Below are positions 36,451 to 44,818 of a stretch of 64,000 nucleotides of DNA, piece by piece; position 1 is the first letter of the stretch; each line of letters opens with the position of its first letter. Origin of the DNA: Pelomonas sp965229315 (GTDB lineage Bacteria; Pseudomonadota; Gammaproteobacteria; Burkholderiales; Burkholderiaceae_C); the NCBI RefSeq assembly GCF_965229315.1, contig NZ_CBDDJA010000002.1, positions 1,984,001 through 2,048,000 of the forward strand, written 5' to 3'. The notes under the pieces were generated by a model. It made no database searches. It was not told where the DNA came from and worked only from the letters and a program-made list of their open reading frames with translations. The position numbers and the translations under genes were made by a program.

Positions 36451-38400
36451 ATGAGTTCTTCGAATAGCAAAGTCCTTGCGGCAGCGACGCTTGCCGGCGC
36501 AATGGCGTTCGTCGGCGCGGGCTTCACCGATGCACAGGCCGCCACGGCCAACGCTCAGAAGACCCAGTATTGGTCTGTTTCCGGCGGCACCGTCGGGGTG
36601 CGTTGGAACCGGGAGCTGGTGGCCGATCTCGGGCTGGTGCTTGGACGGGCCGACGGCGCCAGGGTGATGCAGGCGGGCTCCGAGTTCGACACCTTCGATC
36701 TGGGTTCGACCGGCAGCCTTTATTTCGACGTGCGAAATGGCAACTTGCAGAATTTTGTGAGCGGCGCCCTGCAGGCGCGGGGCGGCTATGTGATCGGCTC
36801 ATCGGGCGGGAGCCTGGACCTGAGCAACTTCACGCTGCGCCCGCGTCCCGGCAGTGCCGTCATTCTGGACGTCGTCGGCAACGACGGGCAGGCCTGGTTC
36901 TTCGTCGATCGCCTGATGTACGAGCTGATCGACAACAAGCAGCGCCTGGCCGTGCGCACCATGGATCTGCGCATCACGCCGGCCCTCGCGGCACGCATCG
37001 GCCAGCCCGTCGTGGCGGGCTGGACGGTTGCCGAACTGCAGATGACCACCGATGTGCTGCGCCAAGGGCCGGGCATGGAGACCTTGGTTGCCGACGCCAG
37101 ATGGCACGGCACCCCCGTGACGGGCGTGCCGGGCGCGACCTACGAAGCTGACCTGTTCATGTCGGCGCTGAACTTCCAGTACAGCCGTTGCGACTCGTGC
37201 ACCGGCGCGGGGGGCAATGGGCGGGCCGTGTTCACGCCGGCATCGACGCTGCGCAACAACGTCAACAACGGCACGGCGGCCCCCACCATTGCCGGCGACC
37301 CTCTGGGCACGAGCACCGCGCTGTATGCGGCCAACATCCCGTGGTATGCGAAGTTCTCCGGCAATTTCGCGCCGTACAACAACGACCAGCATCCCTTTCT
37401 GATCTGGAACCTCTATCGCTTCAACGCCGATGGCACGGTCGACCAGATCGGACGATCCGGCGTGAAACATGCGTTCCTGACGCTCAATACCGCTTGCATC
37501 GAAAACCCGGGCAACGACCACATCCTCGGCCGCGGCTGTTCCGACGTTTACAGCGTCAGCAACAACGACAGCAACTCCGCCCAGGGCCCGCGCTCGGAAA
37601 TCATCCCGGCGACGAATGTGTGGGGGCGCTGCGGCTCCGTCTACGACACGAACTGCGACGGCGTCTCCAACACCAGCGGCCTTGGCAACTATGACCAGCG
37701 CCTGGTCGTGCGCGAATCGCAGTTCAGCGGTCCGGACCGGGCCGGCGCCACTTACCTGTTCGAGTCGTGGTATCTGGCGCGCGGCGACGTCAACGTCCTG
37801 AACTCCATGGCCACGACGCGCGCAACCTTCACACGTAGCGGCTCGGTCTGGGTGGTCGGCGGCAATGACCATTACAAGCTGGGCCCAGCCATCGACCGCT
37901 GGGTCGAGTCGACCTCGCGCGGCAACAGCGCGACCTCGTCGGACCTCAATACCGCTGAGGGCCGGATCAAGCTGGCAGCCAGAGCCACCGACCTCGGCGG
38001 TGGCCGCTGGCGCTACGACTATGCCGTGATGAATCTCGATTTCGCCCGCGCGCAGACGCAAGGGGCCGAGCCGAACCTGCGCGTGATCAGCAACGCTGGC
38101 ATCAACAGCCTGAGCATTCCGGTGGGTTCGGCAACGCTGTCCGACATCGCCTTCAGCGATGGCGACCTCGATGCGACGAACGATTGGACCGCCAGCATCA
38201 GCAATGGCGTCATCACCTGGTCCGCGCCGAACGTGAATCCTCTCAACTGGGGCACCATGTTCCGCTTCTCGTTCATCACGGACAAAGGGCCCGGGGCTGT
38301 GCAGATCCAGGCCAGCCTGGGTATCGCCAACCCTGGTTCACCCCAATCCCTGAGCGTCTCGGGCGTGCTGTCGCCAATCACCGCGCGGGCGGCACGCTGA
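36451..38400 (+). CDS. large exported protein of unknown function
   Basis: A 649-residue protein I do not recognise. It has a signal peptide (cleavage near D-A-Q-A-A-T, residue 31) and a long beta-rich mature part full of Asn, Thr, Ser and Gly, as in secreted or surface proteins. There is a cysteine pair C-D-S-C near residue 249 and an EF-hand/thrombospondin-like calcium loop D-T-N-C-D-G-V-S-N near residue 399. No PEP-CTERM, autotransporter or other anchor is visible at the C-terminus. Codon use is less GC-biased than the neighbours, and it sits between two broken genes, so horizontal origin is possible. Confidence 0.8.
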   Translation: MSSSNSKVLAAATLAGAMAFVGAGFTDAQAATANAQKTQYWSVSGGTVGVRWNRELVADLGLVLGRADGARVMQAGSEFDTFDLGSTGSLYFDVRNGNLQNFVSGALQARGGYVIGSSGGSLDLSNFTLRPRPGSAVILDVVGNDGQAWFFVDRLMYELIDNKQRLAVRTMDLRITPALAARIGQPVVAGWTVAELQMTTDVLRQGPGMETLVADARWHGTPVTGVPGATYEADLFMSALNFQYSRCDSCTGAGGNGRAVFTPASTLRNNVNNGTAAPTIAGDPLGTSTALYAANIPWYAKFSGNFAPYNNDQHPFLIWNLYRFNADGTVDQIGRSGVKHAFLTLNTACIENPGNDHILGRGCSDVYSVSNNDSNSAQGPRSEIIPATNVWGRCGSVYDTNCDGVSNTSGLGNYDQRLVVRESQFSGPDRAGATYLFESWYLARGDVNVLNSMATTRATFTRSGSVWVVGGNDHYKLGPAIDRWVESTSRGNSATSSDLNTAEGRIKLAARATDLGGGRWRYDYAVMNLDFARAQTQGAEPNLRVISNAGINSLSIPVGSATLSDIAFSDGDLDATNDWTASISNGVITWSAPNVNPLNWGTMFRFSFITDKGPGAVQIQASLGIANPGSPQSLSVSGVLSPITARAAR

Positions 38401-38453
38401 AGGGCTGGCCTGGCGTGCGGCATCCGCCGCGCGATGTCGGCCACACGCTTCAC

Positions 38454-38832
38454 TCAAGCCTCGTACAACTCCAGCGGCAGGCCGTCCGGATCGACAAGGA
38501 ACGCGAAGCGCCGGCCCGTGCACTCGTCGACGCGCACTGGCTCGACGGCCACCCCTTTCGCTTCCAGGTCGGCCTTGCACTGCGCGAGGTCATGGACCAC
38601 GAAGGCTAGGTGACGCAGCCCTGCGCTTCCGGATAGGACGGGCGCGGCGGCGCATCCGGGAACGAGAACAGCTCCACCTGGCCGCCGTCGGGCAGCGCCA
38701 GGTTCAGCTTGTACGACCGCTGCGCCTCGCGGTGTTGTTCGGCACGCGCAGGCCCAGCACCTCCGTGTAGAAGCGCTTGGATGCCTCGTAGTTCGAGCAG
38801 ATCACGGCGGCGTGGTGGATGCGGCGAAGCAT
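38454..38832 (-). pseudogene. YaeR-like VOC (glyoxalase) family gene with two frameshifts
   Basis: Reading from the ATG at 38832, the first frame gives M-L-R-R-I-H-H-A-A-V-I-C-S-N-Y-E-A-S-K-R-F-Y, the start of a YaeR/GloA2-type VOC protein. The match moves to a second frame near 38731-38745 (H-R-E-A-Q-R-S-Y-K-L-N-L-A-L) and to a third near 38607-38620 (L-R-H-L-A-F-V-V), ending D-P-D-G-L-P-L-E-L-Y-E-A at 38454. All parts of the approximately 126-residue protein are present in order, but two indels break it. Related proteins are metal-dependent lyases or dioxygenases of unknown substrate. Confidence 0.8.
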
Positions 38833-38863
38833 CTCGACAGGCGGGGGGTCGCGGCCCTGAAGC

Positions 38864-39493
38864 CTAAGCCATCGTGCCGCGCGCCTGCATGGCCTCGCGC
38901 CACCGCCGCAGGTGCGGATGCTCGTCGCCCGGCTTGACCTTCACCGCGCGCGCGAAGTCCACGACGACGACGGCCGTGATGTCGGCGATGCTGAACTGCC
39001 CGGCGGCGATGAATTCGCGCTCGGCCAGGTGCTCGTTCAGCACCGCGAAGAAGTGCTGCACGCGCATCAGGCCGCGCAGCGCCAGGTCGGGGATCTGCGC
39101 GAAGTCCAGCGGCCCGGGCAGCGCCCGGTTGAGCATGGCCGGGCTGCTGTTGCGCAAAGCGTCGGCCACCGGCAGCAGGCCTTCGAACTCGACGCGCCAC
39201 TGCCAGCTCGCGATCTCGGCCTTGTCCAGCGCGCTGCGGCCCAGCAGCGGCGGCTCGGGGTGGGTGGCCTCCAGGTAGGCGGCGATGGCGGCGTTGTCGG
39301 TCAGTACGGGGCCTTCCTCCGTCACCAGCGCGGGCACCGTGCATTGCGGGTTGATGCGGCGGTAGGCCTCGCCCATCTGCTCGCCGCTGCGCAGGTCCAC
39401 CTGCACGCTGTGGTGCAGCACGCCTTTCTCGGCCAGCAGGATGCGCGCGCGGCGCGGGCTGGGGGCGGTGGCGCAGTCGTACAGGGTCAGCAT
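38864..39493 (-). CDS. glutathione S-transferase family protein
   Basis: A 209-residue glutathione transferase. The N-terminal thioredoxin-like domain starts M-L-T-L-Y-D-C-A-T-A-P-S-P-R-R-A-R and has the cis-Pro segment C-T-V-P-A-L near residue 51 and the E/T-D-N-A-A-I motif near residue 63. The helical C-terminal domain has S-I-A-D-I-T-A near residue 165. It is 13 bases downstream of a second glutathione-dependent enzyme gene on the same strand. Substrate unknown. Confidence 0.9.
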   Translation of the reverse strand: MLTLYDCATAPSPRRARILLAEKGVLHHSVQVDLRSGEQMGEAYRRINPQCTVPALVTEEGPVLTDNAAIAAYLEATHPEPPLLGRSALDKAEIASWQWRVEFEGLLPVADALRNSSPAMLNRALPGPLDFAQIPDLALRGLMRVQHFFAVLNEHLAEREFIAAGQFSIADITAVVVVDFARAVKVKPGDEHPHLRRWREAMQARGTMA

Positions 39494-39506
39494 GGCGCGG
39501 GGCTCC

Positions 39507-40388
39507 TCAAGGCGCGGGGGCAATCTTGTCCTGGGTCTTCGTGTCGAAGTCGCTCGCATCATGCCGCTCGTGCAGCTGGCTGGCCGGGTCGCCCTGCACG
39601 CGGTTGACCTTGCGGCCGCGCTGCACGGCCGGGCGCTTGGCAATCTCGTCGGCCCAGCGGATGACGTGCGTGTACTCGTGCACCGACAGGAACTCGCCCG
39701 CGCCGTAGACCTGGCCCTTGGCCAGCGCGCCGTACCAGGGCCACACGGCCATGTCGGCGATGGTGTAGGCGTCGCCCGCGATGAAGGGGTGCTCGGCCAG
39801 CTGGCGGTTGAGCACGTCCATCTGCCGCTTGACCTCCATCGCGTAGCGGTTGATGGGGTACTCCAGCTTCTCGGGCGCGTAGGCGTAGAAGTGGCCGAAG
39901 CCGCCGCCCAGGAAGGGCGTGCTGCCCATCTGCCAGAACAGCCAGCTCAAGGTTTGCGCGCGCTCGCGGCCGCTTTCAGGCAGGAAGGCGCCGAACTTCT
40001 CGGCCAGGTAGATCAGGATGGCGCCGGACTCGAACACGCGGATCGGCTCGACGTCAGGTCCACCGCTGCGGTCCACCAGCGCCGGGATCTTGGAGTTGGG
40101 GTTGACCTCGACGAAGCCGCTGCCGAACTGCTGGCCCTCGTTGATGCGGATCAGCCAGGCGTCGTACTCCGCGCCCGAGTGGCCGGCCGCCAGCAGTTCC
40201 TCCAGCATCACCGTCACCTTCACGCCGTTGGGCGTACCCAGCGAGTAGAGCTGCAGCGGGTGGCGGCCCACGGGCAGCACCTGCTCGTGCGTGGCGCCCG
40301 CCACCGGGCGGTTGATGTTGGCGAACTGGCCGCCGCTGGCCTCGTTCCAGGTCCAGACCTTGGGCGGGGTGTAGGCGGTGTCGGTCAT
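39507..40388 (-). CDS. yghU: glutathione-dependent disulfide-bond oxidoreductase, YghU type
   Basis: A 293-residue Nu-class glutathione transferase-like enzyme. E. coli YghU binds two glutathione molecules and reduces disulfides and organic hydroperoxides. It has an N-terminal extension (Y-T-P-P-K-V-W-T-W), L-Y-S-L-G-T-P-N-G-V-K near residue 49, N-P-N-S-K-I-P-A-L near 97, and a long C-terminal domain with I-A-D-M-A-V-W-P-W near 217. The ATG at 40388 gives the conserved start. It is divergent from the DsbA-like gene across 136 bases. Confidence 0.93.
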   Translation of the reverse strand: MTDTAYTPPKVWTWNEASGGQFANINRPVAGATHEQVLPVGRHPLQLYSLGTPNGVKVTVMLEELLAAGHSGAEYDAWLIRINEGQQFGSGFVEVNPNSKIPALVDRSGGPDVEPIRVFESGAILIYLAEKFGAFLPESGRERAQTLSWLFWQMGSTPFLGGGFGHFYAYAPEKLEYPINRYAMEVKRQMDVLNRQLAEHPFIAGDAYTIADMAVWPWYGALAKGQVYGAGEFLSVHEYTHVIRWADEIAKRPAVQRGRKVNRVQGDPASQLHERHDASDFDTKTQDKIAPAP

Positions 40389-40524
40389 GCAGTCATCTCC
40401 ATTCGGGCAGGCCACGCAAGGTGGCGACGCGAGCTTGTACCCGCAGAGTGCATGGGCGTGCCGCGCCGGGGGCCTTGGCGCTTGCGCGGACAATCCGGCA
40501 GCCCGCAGTCAACCGCCCAAAACC

Positions 40525-41172
40525 ATGCGCATTGATTTCATCTCCGACGTCGTCTGCCCCTGGTGCGCCATCGGCCTGTACTCGCTCGAAGCCGCCGCCG
40601 CCCGCATCCCCGGGCTCGAGCTGGACCTGCACTTCCACCCCTTCGAGCTGAACCCGCAGATGGGCCCGGCCGGGCAGGACATCGAGGAGCACCTGGCCGA
40701 GAAGTACGGCGCCAGCGCGGCCCAGCTCGAAGGCACCCGGGCGGCCATCCGCGAGCGCGGCGCGGCGCTGGGCTTCACGTTCAGCATGGCGGCGCGCAGC
40801 CGCATTTACAACACGCTGGACGCGCACCGCCTGCTGCACTGGGCCGGCGAAGTCGGCCCAGCCGTACAGCGCACGCTCAAGGGGGCGCTGCTGAAGGCCT
40901 ATTTCACCGACGGGCTGGACGTGTCCAGCCACGACGTGCTGCTGACCGCCGCCACCGGCGCCGGCCTGCCCGAGGCCGAGGCGCGCGAGCTGCTGGCCGG
41001 CAAGCGCTTCGCCGCCGAGGTGCGCGCGTCGGAAGCCGAGGTGCAGCGGCAGAACATCCACGGCGTGCCGGCCATCATCGTCAACGAGCGCCACCTGATC
41101 CAGGGCGGCCAGCCGGTCGAGGTGTTCGAGAAACTGTTACGCCAGGCCATGGCCGAGCCCGCGACGGCCTGA
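40525..41172 (+). CDS. DsbA family (FrnE-like) oxidoreductase
   Basis: A 215-residue thioredoxin-fold protein with a helical insert. It starts M-R-I-D-F-I-S-D-V-V-C-P-W-C, so the active-site C-P-W-C is at residues 11-14, and the cis-Pro V-P-A-I-I-V-N lies near residue 182. No signal peptide, so this is a cytoplasmic FrnE-type dithiol oxidoreductase, not a periplasmic DsbA. Its neighbour is the YghU gene on the other strand, another thiol enzyme. A terminator follows at 41191. Confidence 0.92.
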   Translation: MRIDFISDVVCPWCAIGLYSLEAAAARIPGLELDLHFHPFELNPQMGPAGQDIEEHLAEKYGASAAQLEGTRAAIRERGAALGFTFSMAARSRIYNTLDAHRLLHWAGEVGPAVQRTLKGALLKAYFTDGLDVSSHDVLLTAATGAGLPEAEARELLAGKRFAAEVRASEAEVQRQNIHGVPAIIVNERHLIQGGQPVEVFEKLLRQAMAEPATA

Positions 41173-41190
41173 GACAATCTCGCATCTGCT

Positions 41191-41220
41191 GAAGCCCGCC
41201 GCTGGCGGGCTTCTCGTTTT
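41191..41220 (+). terminator. rho-independent terminator
   Basis: GAAGCCCGCC (41191-41200) pairs perfectly with GGCGGGCTTC (41204-41213) around GCT, followed by TCGTTTT. It separates the DsbA-like gene from rdgC. Confidence 0.88.
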
Positions 41221-41239
41221 CTGAGGAGCCCCGTTTCCC

Positions 41240-42229
41240 GTGTTCAAGAATCTGATTGCCTATCGCATCGGCGAAGGCTGGGCCACCGATGCCAAGCAAC
41301 TGGCCGAACAGCTCGCCAAGGAACCCTTCCTGCCCTGCGCCCCGACGCAACCCCTGACCGTGGGCTGGGCGCCGCCGCGCGGCGTCGAGCATGCACCGCT
41401 CGTCGAGGTCATCGACGGCCACTGGCTGGTCAAGCTCAAGCGCGAGCAGCGCCTGCTGCCCTCCTCCGTCGTGCAGGAGCGCGTGGACGAGCTGGCCGAG
41501 CACATCGAGGCGACGACCGGCCGCAAGCCCGGCAAGAAGGCCAAGAAGGAGCTGAAGGAGCAGGCCGCGCACGAGCTGCTGCCGCGCGCCTTCACCAAGA
41601 CCTCGGCCACGCAGGTGTGGATCGCGCCGGCTCAGGGCCTGCTGTTCGTCGACGCCGGCTCCACCAGCCGCGCGGACGAGGTCGTCACGCTGCTGATCCA
41701 GGCCAGCCCGGGCCTGAGCCTGCAACTCGTGCAGACGGCCGAGAGCCCCGCCGCCTGCATGGCCGCGTGGCTGCTGGACGGCGTCACGCCCGAAGGTTTC
41801 CAGATCGAGCGCGAGTGCGAGCTCAAAGGCAGCGACGAGCAGAAGCCCGTCGTGCGCTATGCCCGCCACCCGCTGGACATCGACGAGGTGCGCGCCCACC
41901 TGACCAGCGGCAAGATGCCCACGCGGCTGGCGCTGAGCTGGCGCGACCGCGTCGCCTTCACGCTGACCGAAGGCCTGGCCATCAAGAAGATCAGCTTCCT
42001 GGAGCTGGCCTTCGAAGGCCGCGCCGAGGCCAGCGGCGACGAGGCCTTCGACGCCGACATGGCGCTGGCCACCGGCGAGTTGGTGCGGCTGGTGCCGGCG
42101 CTCATCGATGGCCTGGGCGGCGAGCACGACTTTGCCGCCGGCCCGTCCCCTGCACCCGCGGCCCGGCCCGCCGAAGCACCGGCTGAAGCGCCGGCCGAGG
42201 AAGCGGCCGCCGACGCCCCTCCCTGGTGA
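41240..42229 (+). CDS. rdgC: recombination-associated protein RdgC
   Basis: A 329-residue RdgC, a ring-shaped dimer that binds double-stranded DNA without sequence preference and restrains RecA filaments. It starts M-F-K-N-L-I-A-Y-R-I and has the family's A-R-H-P-L-D-I-D-E-V near residue 207 and L-S-W-R-D-R-V-A-F-T-L-T near residue 233. The last 30 residues are an Ala/Pro/Glu-rich tail, longer than in E. coli (303 residues). No operon partners. Confidence 0.94.
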   Translation: MFKNLIAYRIGEGWATDAKQLAEQLAKEPFLPCAPTQPLTVGWAPPRGVEHAPLVEVIDGHWLVKLKREQRLLPSSVVQERVDELAEHIEATTGRKPGKKAKKELKEQAAHELLPRAFTKTSATQVWIAPAQGLLFVDAGSTSRADEVVTLLIQASPGLSLQLVQTAESPAACMAAWLLDGVTPEGFQIERECELKGSDEQKPVVRYARHPLDIDEVRAHLTSGKMPTRLALSWRDRVAFTLTEGLAIKKISFLELAFEGRAEASGDEAFDADMALATGELVRLVPALIDGLGGEHDFAAGPSPAPAARPAEAPAEAPAEEAAADAPPW

Positions 42230-42248
42230 TCGCCCAGGCCGGCGAGGG

Positions 42249-43043
42249 TCAGGCCTTGCGGCGGCGCAGCAGGGCGCCGGCGGCCAGGCCGAGCGCCAGC
42301 AGACCGGCAGGGGTGGGTTCCGGCACGGCGCTGATGCTCACGTTGTCCAGGCCGAGGATCTGGTCGGGCGAGGTCTGGCGGGCGTTGTCGTCCACCCAGC
42401 GCAGGTACAGCGTCTGGCCGTCGGCGACCGGGGTGGACAGCGTCACGAGCGTGGGCGCCAGCGTCGTCACGCCCACGGTGTTGGGCACCGTCGAGATCGT
42501 CGGGTTCAGGTCGGACAGGTTGGTCCAGTTGCTGCCATCCAGGCTGTAGAACAGCCAGTAGCCGGGCAGTTCGTTGTCCGTGGTGACTGACGTGAATCGC
42601 ACGGTATCGAAGCCGATCGTCAGCGCGCTGAAGCTGGCACCGGTCGTGTTCGTCAGCGAAAGCTGCAGCGCAGTGCCGGTGACGGTGGTGGGTGACGTGG
42701 CGAGCACGCGGTCCGCGGTCGCGGCGGCGCTGAGCGCGGCGTTGAAGCCGTTGTTGTTGGTGCCGCTGGGCGCGGTCGTCACGGTGAGCGAGCCGCTGGT
42801 GGCGACCATGGACGCGACGCTGTTGGCGCCGTTGCCCGGGATGGTGTTCGTCCAGGTCGCGTTGGTGGTGCCGGCGTTGCCCGTCAGCACGCTCCAGCCG
42901 GCCGGGGGCGTCGTGCCGCTCGTGCCCATGGCGTCGAAATTCTGCTGGTAGCCGCCCACCGCCAGGTCGGCGGCATGGACGGCGGTGAAGGCCAGCGCCA
43001 GCAGCGGCAGCATGGCGAGGCGGTTGGGGCGCAGAGGGTTCAT
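42249..43043 (-). CDS. PEP-CTERM sorting domain-containing protein
   Basis: A 264-residue exported protein with a signal peptide (A-V-H-A-A-D, cleavage near residue 24), a Thr/Ser/Asn-rich beta domain resembling lectin-like or secreted endonuclease-adjacent folds (D-G-S-N-W-T-N-L, L-R-W-V-D-D-N-A near residue 220) and the C-terminal V-P-E-P-T-P, helix and R-R-R-K-A tail. It is the second PEP-CTERM protein in the window and, like the first, should be an exosortase substrate. No sorting genes are adjacent. The 158 bases upstream contain a run of GGGC repeats and no gene. Confidence 0.87.
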   Translation of the reverse strand: MNPLRPNRLAMLPLLALAFTAVHAADLAVGGYQQNFDAMGTSGTTPPAGWSVLTGNAGTTNATWTNTIPGNGANSVASMVATSGSLTVTTAPSGTNNNGFNAALSAAATADRVLATSPTTVTGTALQLSLTNTTGASFSALTIGFDTVRFTSVTTDNELPGYWLFYSLDGSNWTNLSDLNPTISTVPNTVGVTTLAPTLVTLSTPVADGQTLYLRWVDDNARQTSPDQILGLDNVSISAVPEPTPAGLLALGLAAGALLRRRKA

Positions 43044-43201
43044 GGGTCGCGTCTCTTGGAGGGGTGGGGCCCGCGGCCCGCCGAGCAAGCGGGCGGGCGG
43101 GCGGGAGCACGGGAGTGGCAGACGCGATTGCAAGCAAGCGGGATGACCGCCACGTGTCGCAGGCACGAGCACCCCCCATTTGCGGGGCAGGCTCAGCGGG
43201 G

Positions 43202-44179
43202 TCAGGGCGCTCCCGCCGCCACACGCCGCAGCGGCGGGCGCAGCAGGTAGCCGCGCGTCGCCAGCCGCCAGGGCGCCAGCTCATGGGGGTTGACCGGGTG
43301 GCCGCCGGCGAGCTGGCCGGCCGCCCACGAGGTGTGCGCCCAGGCCCGCTCGCCCAGCGATTCGCGCCACGCCAGCAGCGCCGGCATCAACCCGGGCTGC
43401 AGCCACACGTCCCAGCACGGCGCCTCGGGCGCGAGACGCTTCAGGCCCCCATGCACCGCATCGGCGAGCAGGCGCAGCCGCGCCTGCGCGGACGCGCTGT
43501 CGCAGGCCGGCAGCAGGCCGCGCAGCAAGCGGTTGCGGGCCGTCGCCACGCCGCAGTTCAGCGTCAGCAACCGCTGCACCTGCTGCAGCGCGGTGCGCAC
43601 GGACGTGGGCGGCAGCGGCGCGCACAGTGGCAGCGCCGGTACCTCCAAGGGCCGGGCGGCATGGGCCGGTCCCAGCATCAGCACGGCCAGGCGCAGCCAT
43701 TCGACGGGCGCGAGGCCCGACGTGGCGTCGGCGTGCTGCGACAGCGCCAGCACCTCGTCGAAGCCGCGCGTGCCCTTGGCCCGGTTCACGCGCGAACTCA
43801 TCATGGCCAGGTTGGACGCCGCATAGGCGCCGTCGTTGTTGAGCCGGTCCACGGAGGCATCGCTGCCCTGGCGGGTGGCGTGCGTCAGCGGCTCGCGCGT
43901 GACGGGGCAGTGGCTCACGTCCAGCCGGCGCAGCAGCTCGATGGTCACGTCGGGCGCGACGCTGCGGCCACGCGCGAGCGCACCCAGGCGCAGCTGCAGC
44001 CATTTGCGCACGAAGCGGTCGTCCTGGCGCGGGCGGCTGCCCTGCTGCGCGGCGGCGGCGGTGAAACCCTCGCGAACGGCGTCGGGCCAGTGCGGCTGCA
44101 CGGGCAGGCGGCTGAGCCGGTGCAGGTCGTGGCCGAGCATGCGGCCCACCTCGACCGCGTCGATAGCGTCGATTGGCAT
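43202..44179 (-). CDS. hypothetical protein with an HNH-nuclease-like segment
   Basis: A 325-residue cytoplasmic protein. Near residues 91-137 it reads C-P-V-T-R-E-P-L-T, then S-D-A-S-V-D-R-L-N-N-D-G-A-Y and N-L-A-M-M-S-S-R-V-N-R-A-K-G. This is the outline of an HNH fold (beta hairpin, S-x-D-R-x, G-x-Y, N-x-x-x-x-x-x-x-x-N-x-x-K), but the usual first His and the second pair of cysteines are missing. The rest is Leu/Ala/Arg-rich and unrecognised. The ATG at 44179 is preferred over an upstream alternative start. Whether it cuts DNA is open. Confidence 0.7.
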   Translation of the reverse strand: MPIDAIDAVEVGRMLGHDLHRLSRLPVQPHWPDAVREGFTAAAAQQGSRPRQDDRFVRKWLQLRLGALARGRSVAPDVTIELLRRLDVSHCPVTREPLTHATRQGSDASVDRLNNDGAYAASNLAMMSSRVNRAKGTRGFDEVLALSQHADATSGLAPVEWLRLAVLMLGPAHAARPLEVPALPLCAPLPPTSVRTALQQVQRLLTLNCGVATARNRLLRGLLPACDSASAQARLRLLADAVHGGLKRLAPEAPCWDVWLQPGLMPALLAWRESLGERAWAHTSWAAGQLAGGHPVNPHELAPWRLATRGYLLRPPLRRVAAGAP

Positions 44180-44302
44180 CACGGTGTCATCCCCGAAAGG
44201 CCCGCGCGGGCGACGGCGTCGCGGCCGGCAGGCACGGTGCAAATCCCGCTGCGGCCACGGCCGCGAACGGGTCGGCGCGGCCGCGTGGCGCGGCCGTTCG
44301 GG

Positions 44303-44806
44303 TCAGCCGCGGGGCGGCGGTGAGTGGGGCCGGGGCTCTGCGTCGGCCCACGCCACCGCCGGCGCGGGCGGCCAGCGGCCGTTGGCAGCGCTGACCGGCA
44401 GCCGCAAGGCCTGGACCGGTGCCGCCAGCGTCAGCGTGGCGCTGCCCACCGTCGCCCCCGCCACCAGATCGGCCACGGCCGGGTCGGCGCTGGCCACGGT
44501 GTGCACGCTGCCGTCGCGGGCGTCGTGCCAGTGGCGCTGCACGCCGTGGTGCTCATGCTGGCGGCCTTGCGCATGCGCACTCGCATGCGCACCCGCATGC
44601 GCGCGTGCCTGCGCCTGTTCGCGCACTTGCTGCACCCGCTGCACCAGCCGCTGCACGACCTGCACCGCCGGCTGCAGCCAGTCGCCCGGCGCGGCCGCGG
44701 CGGGCGCCGAATGCCAGTGCGCCGGCCCGAGCAGCCGCAGGCTGGCACTGGATGCACCGAACACCGGTTGCGCCAGGATCAGCAGCCACAGCAGCATCGC
44801 GCGCAT
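44303..44806 (-). CDS. histidine-rich exported protein downstream of a TonB-dependent receptor
   Basis: A 167-residue protein with a signal peptide (L-L-I-L-A-Q-P-V-F-G, cleavage near residue 18) and a His-rich centre around residues 85-115: repeated H-A steps, then H-E-H-H-G-V-Q-R-H-W-H-D. It ends P-P-P-R-G. A protein with the same layout lies on the other side of the receptor (47053-47631). It begins 12 bases after the receptor gene, so it is probably co-transcribed. The histidines suggest binding of a transition metal in the periplasm. Not a family I can name. Confidence 0.7.
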   Translation of the reverse strand: MRAMLLWLLILAQPVFGASSASLRLLGPAHWHSAPAAAAPGDWLQPAVQVVQRLVQRVQQVREQAQARAHAGAHASAHAQGRQHEHHGVQRHWHDARDGSVHTVASADPAVADLVAGATVGSATLTLAAPVQALRLPVSAANGRWPPAPAVAWADAEPRPHSPPPRG

Positions 44807-44818
44807 GGCGTTGAGCCC

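Noticed and set aside
43110..43135. Sigma-54-like TGGCA...TTGCA element
   Set aside because: Spacing between the GG and GC elements is one base too long, and it points toward the end of a minus-strand gene rather than a start.
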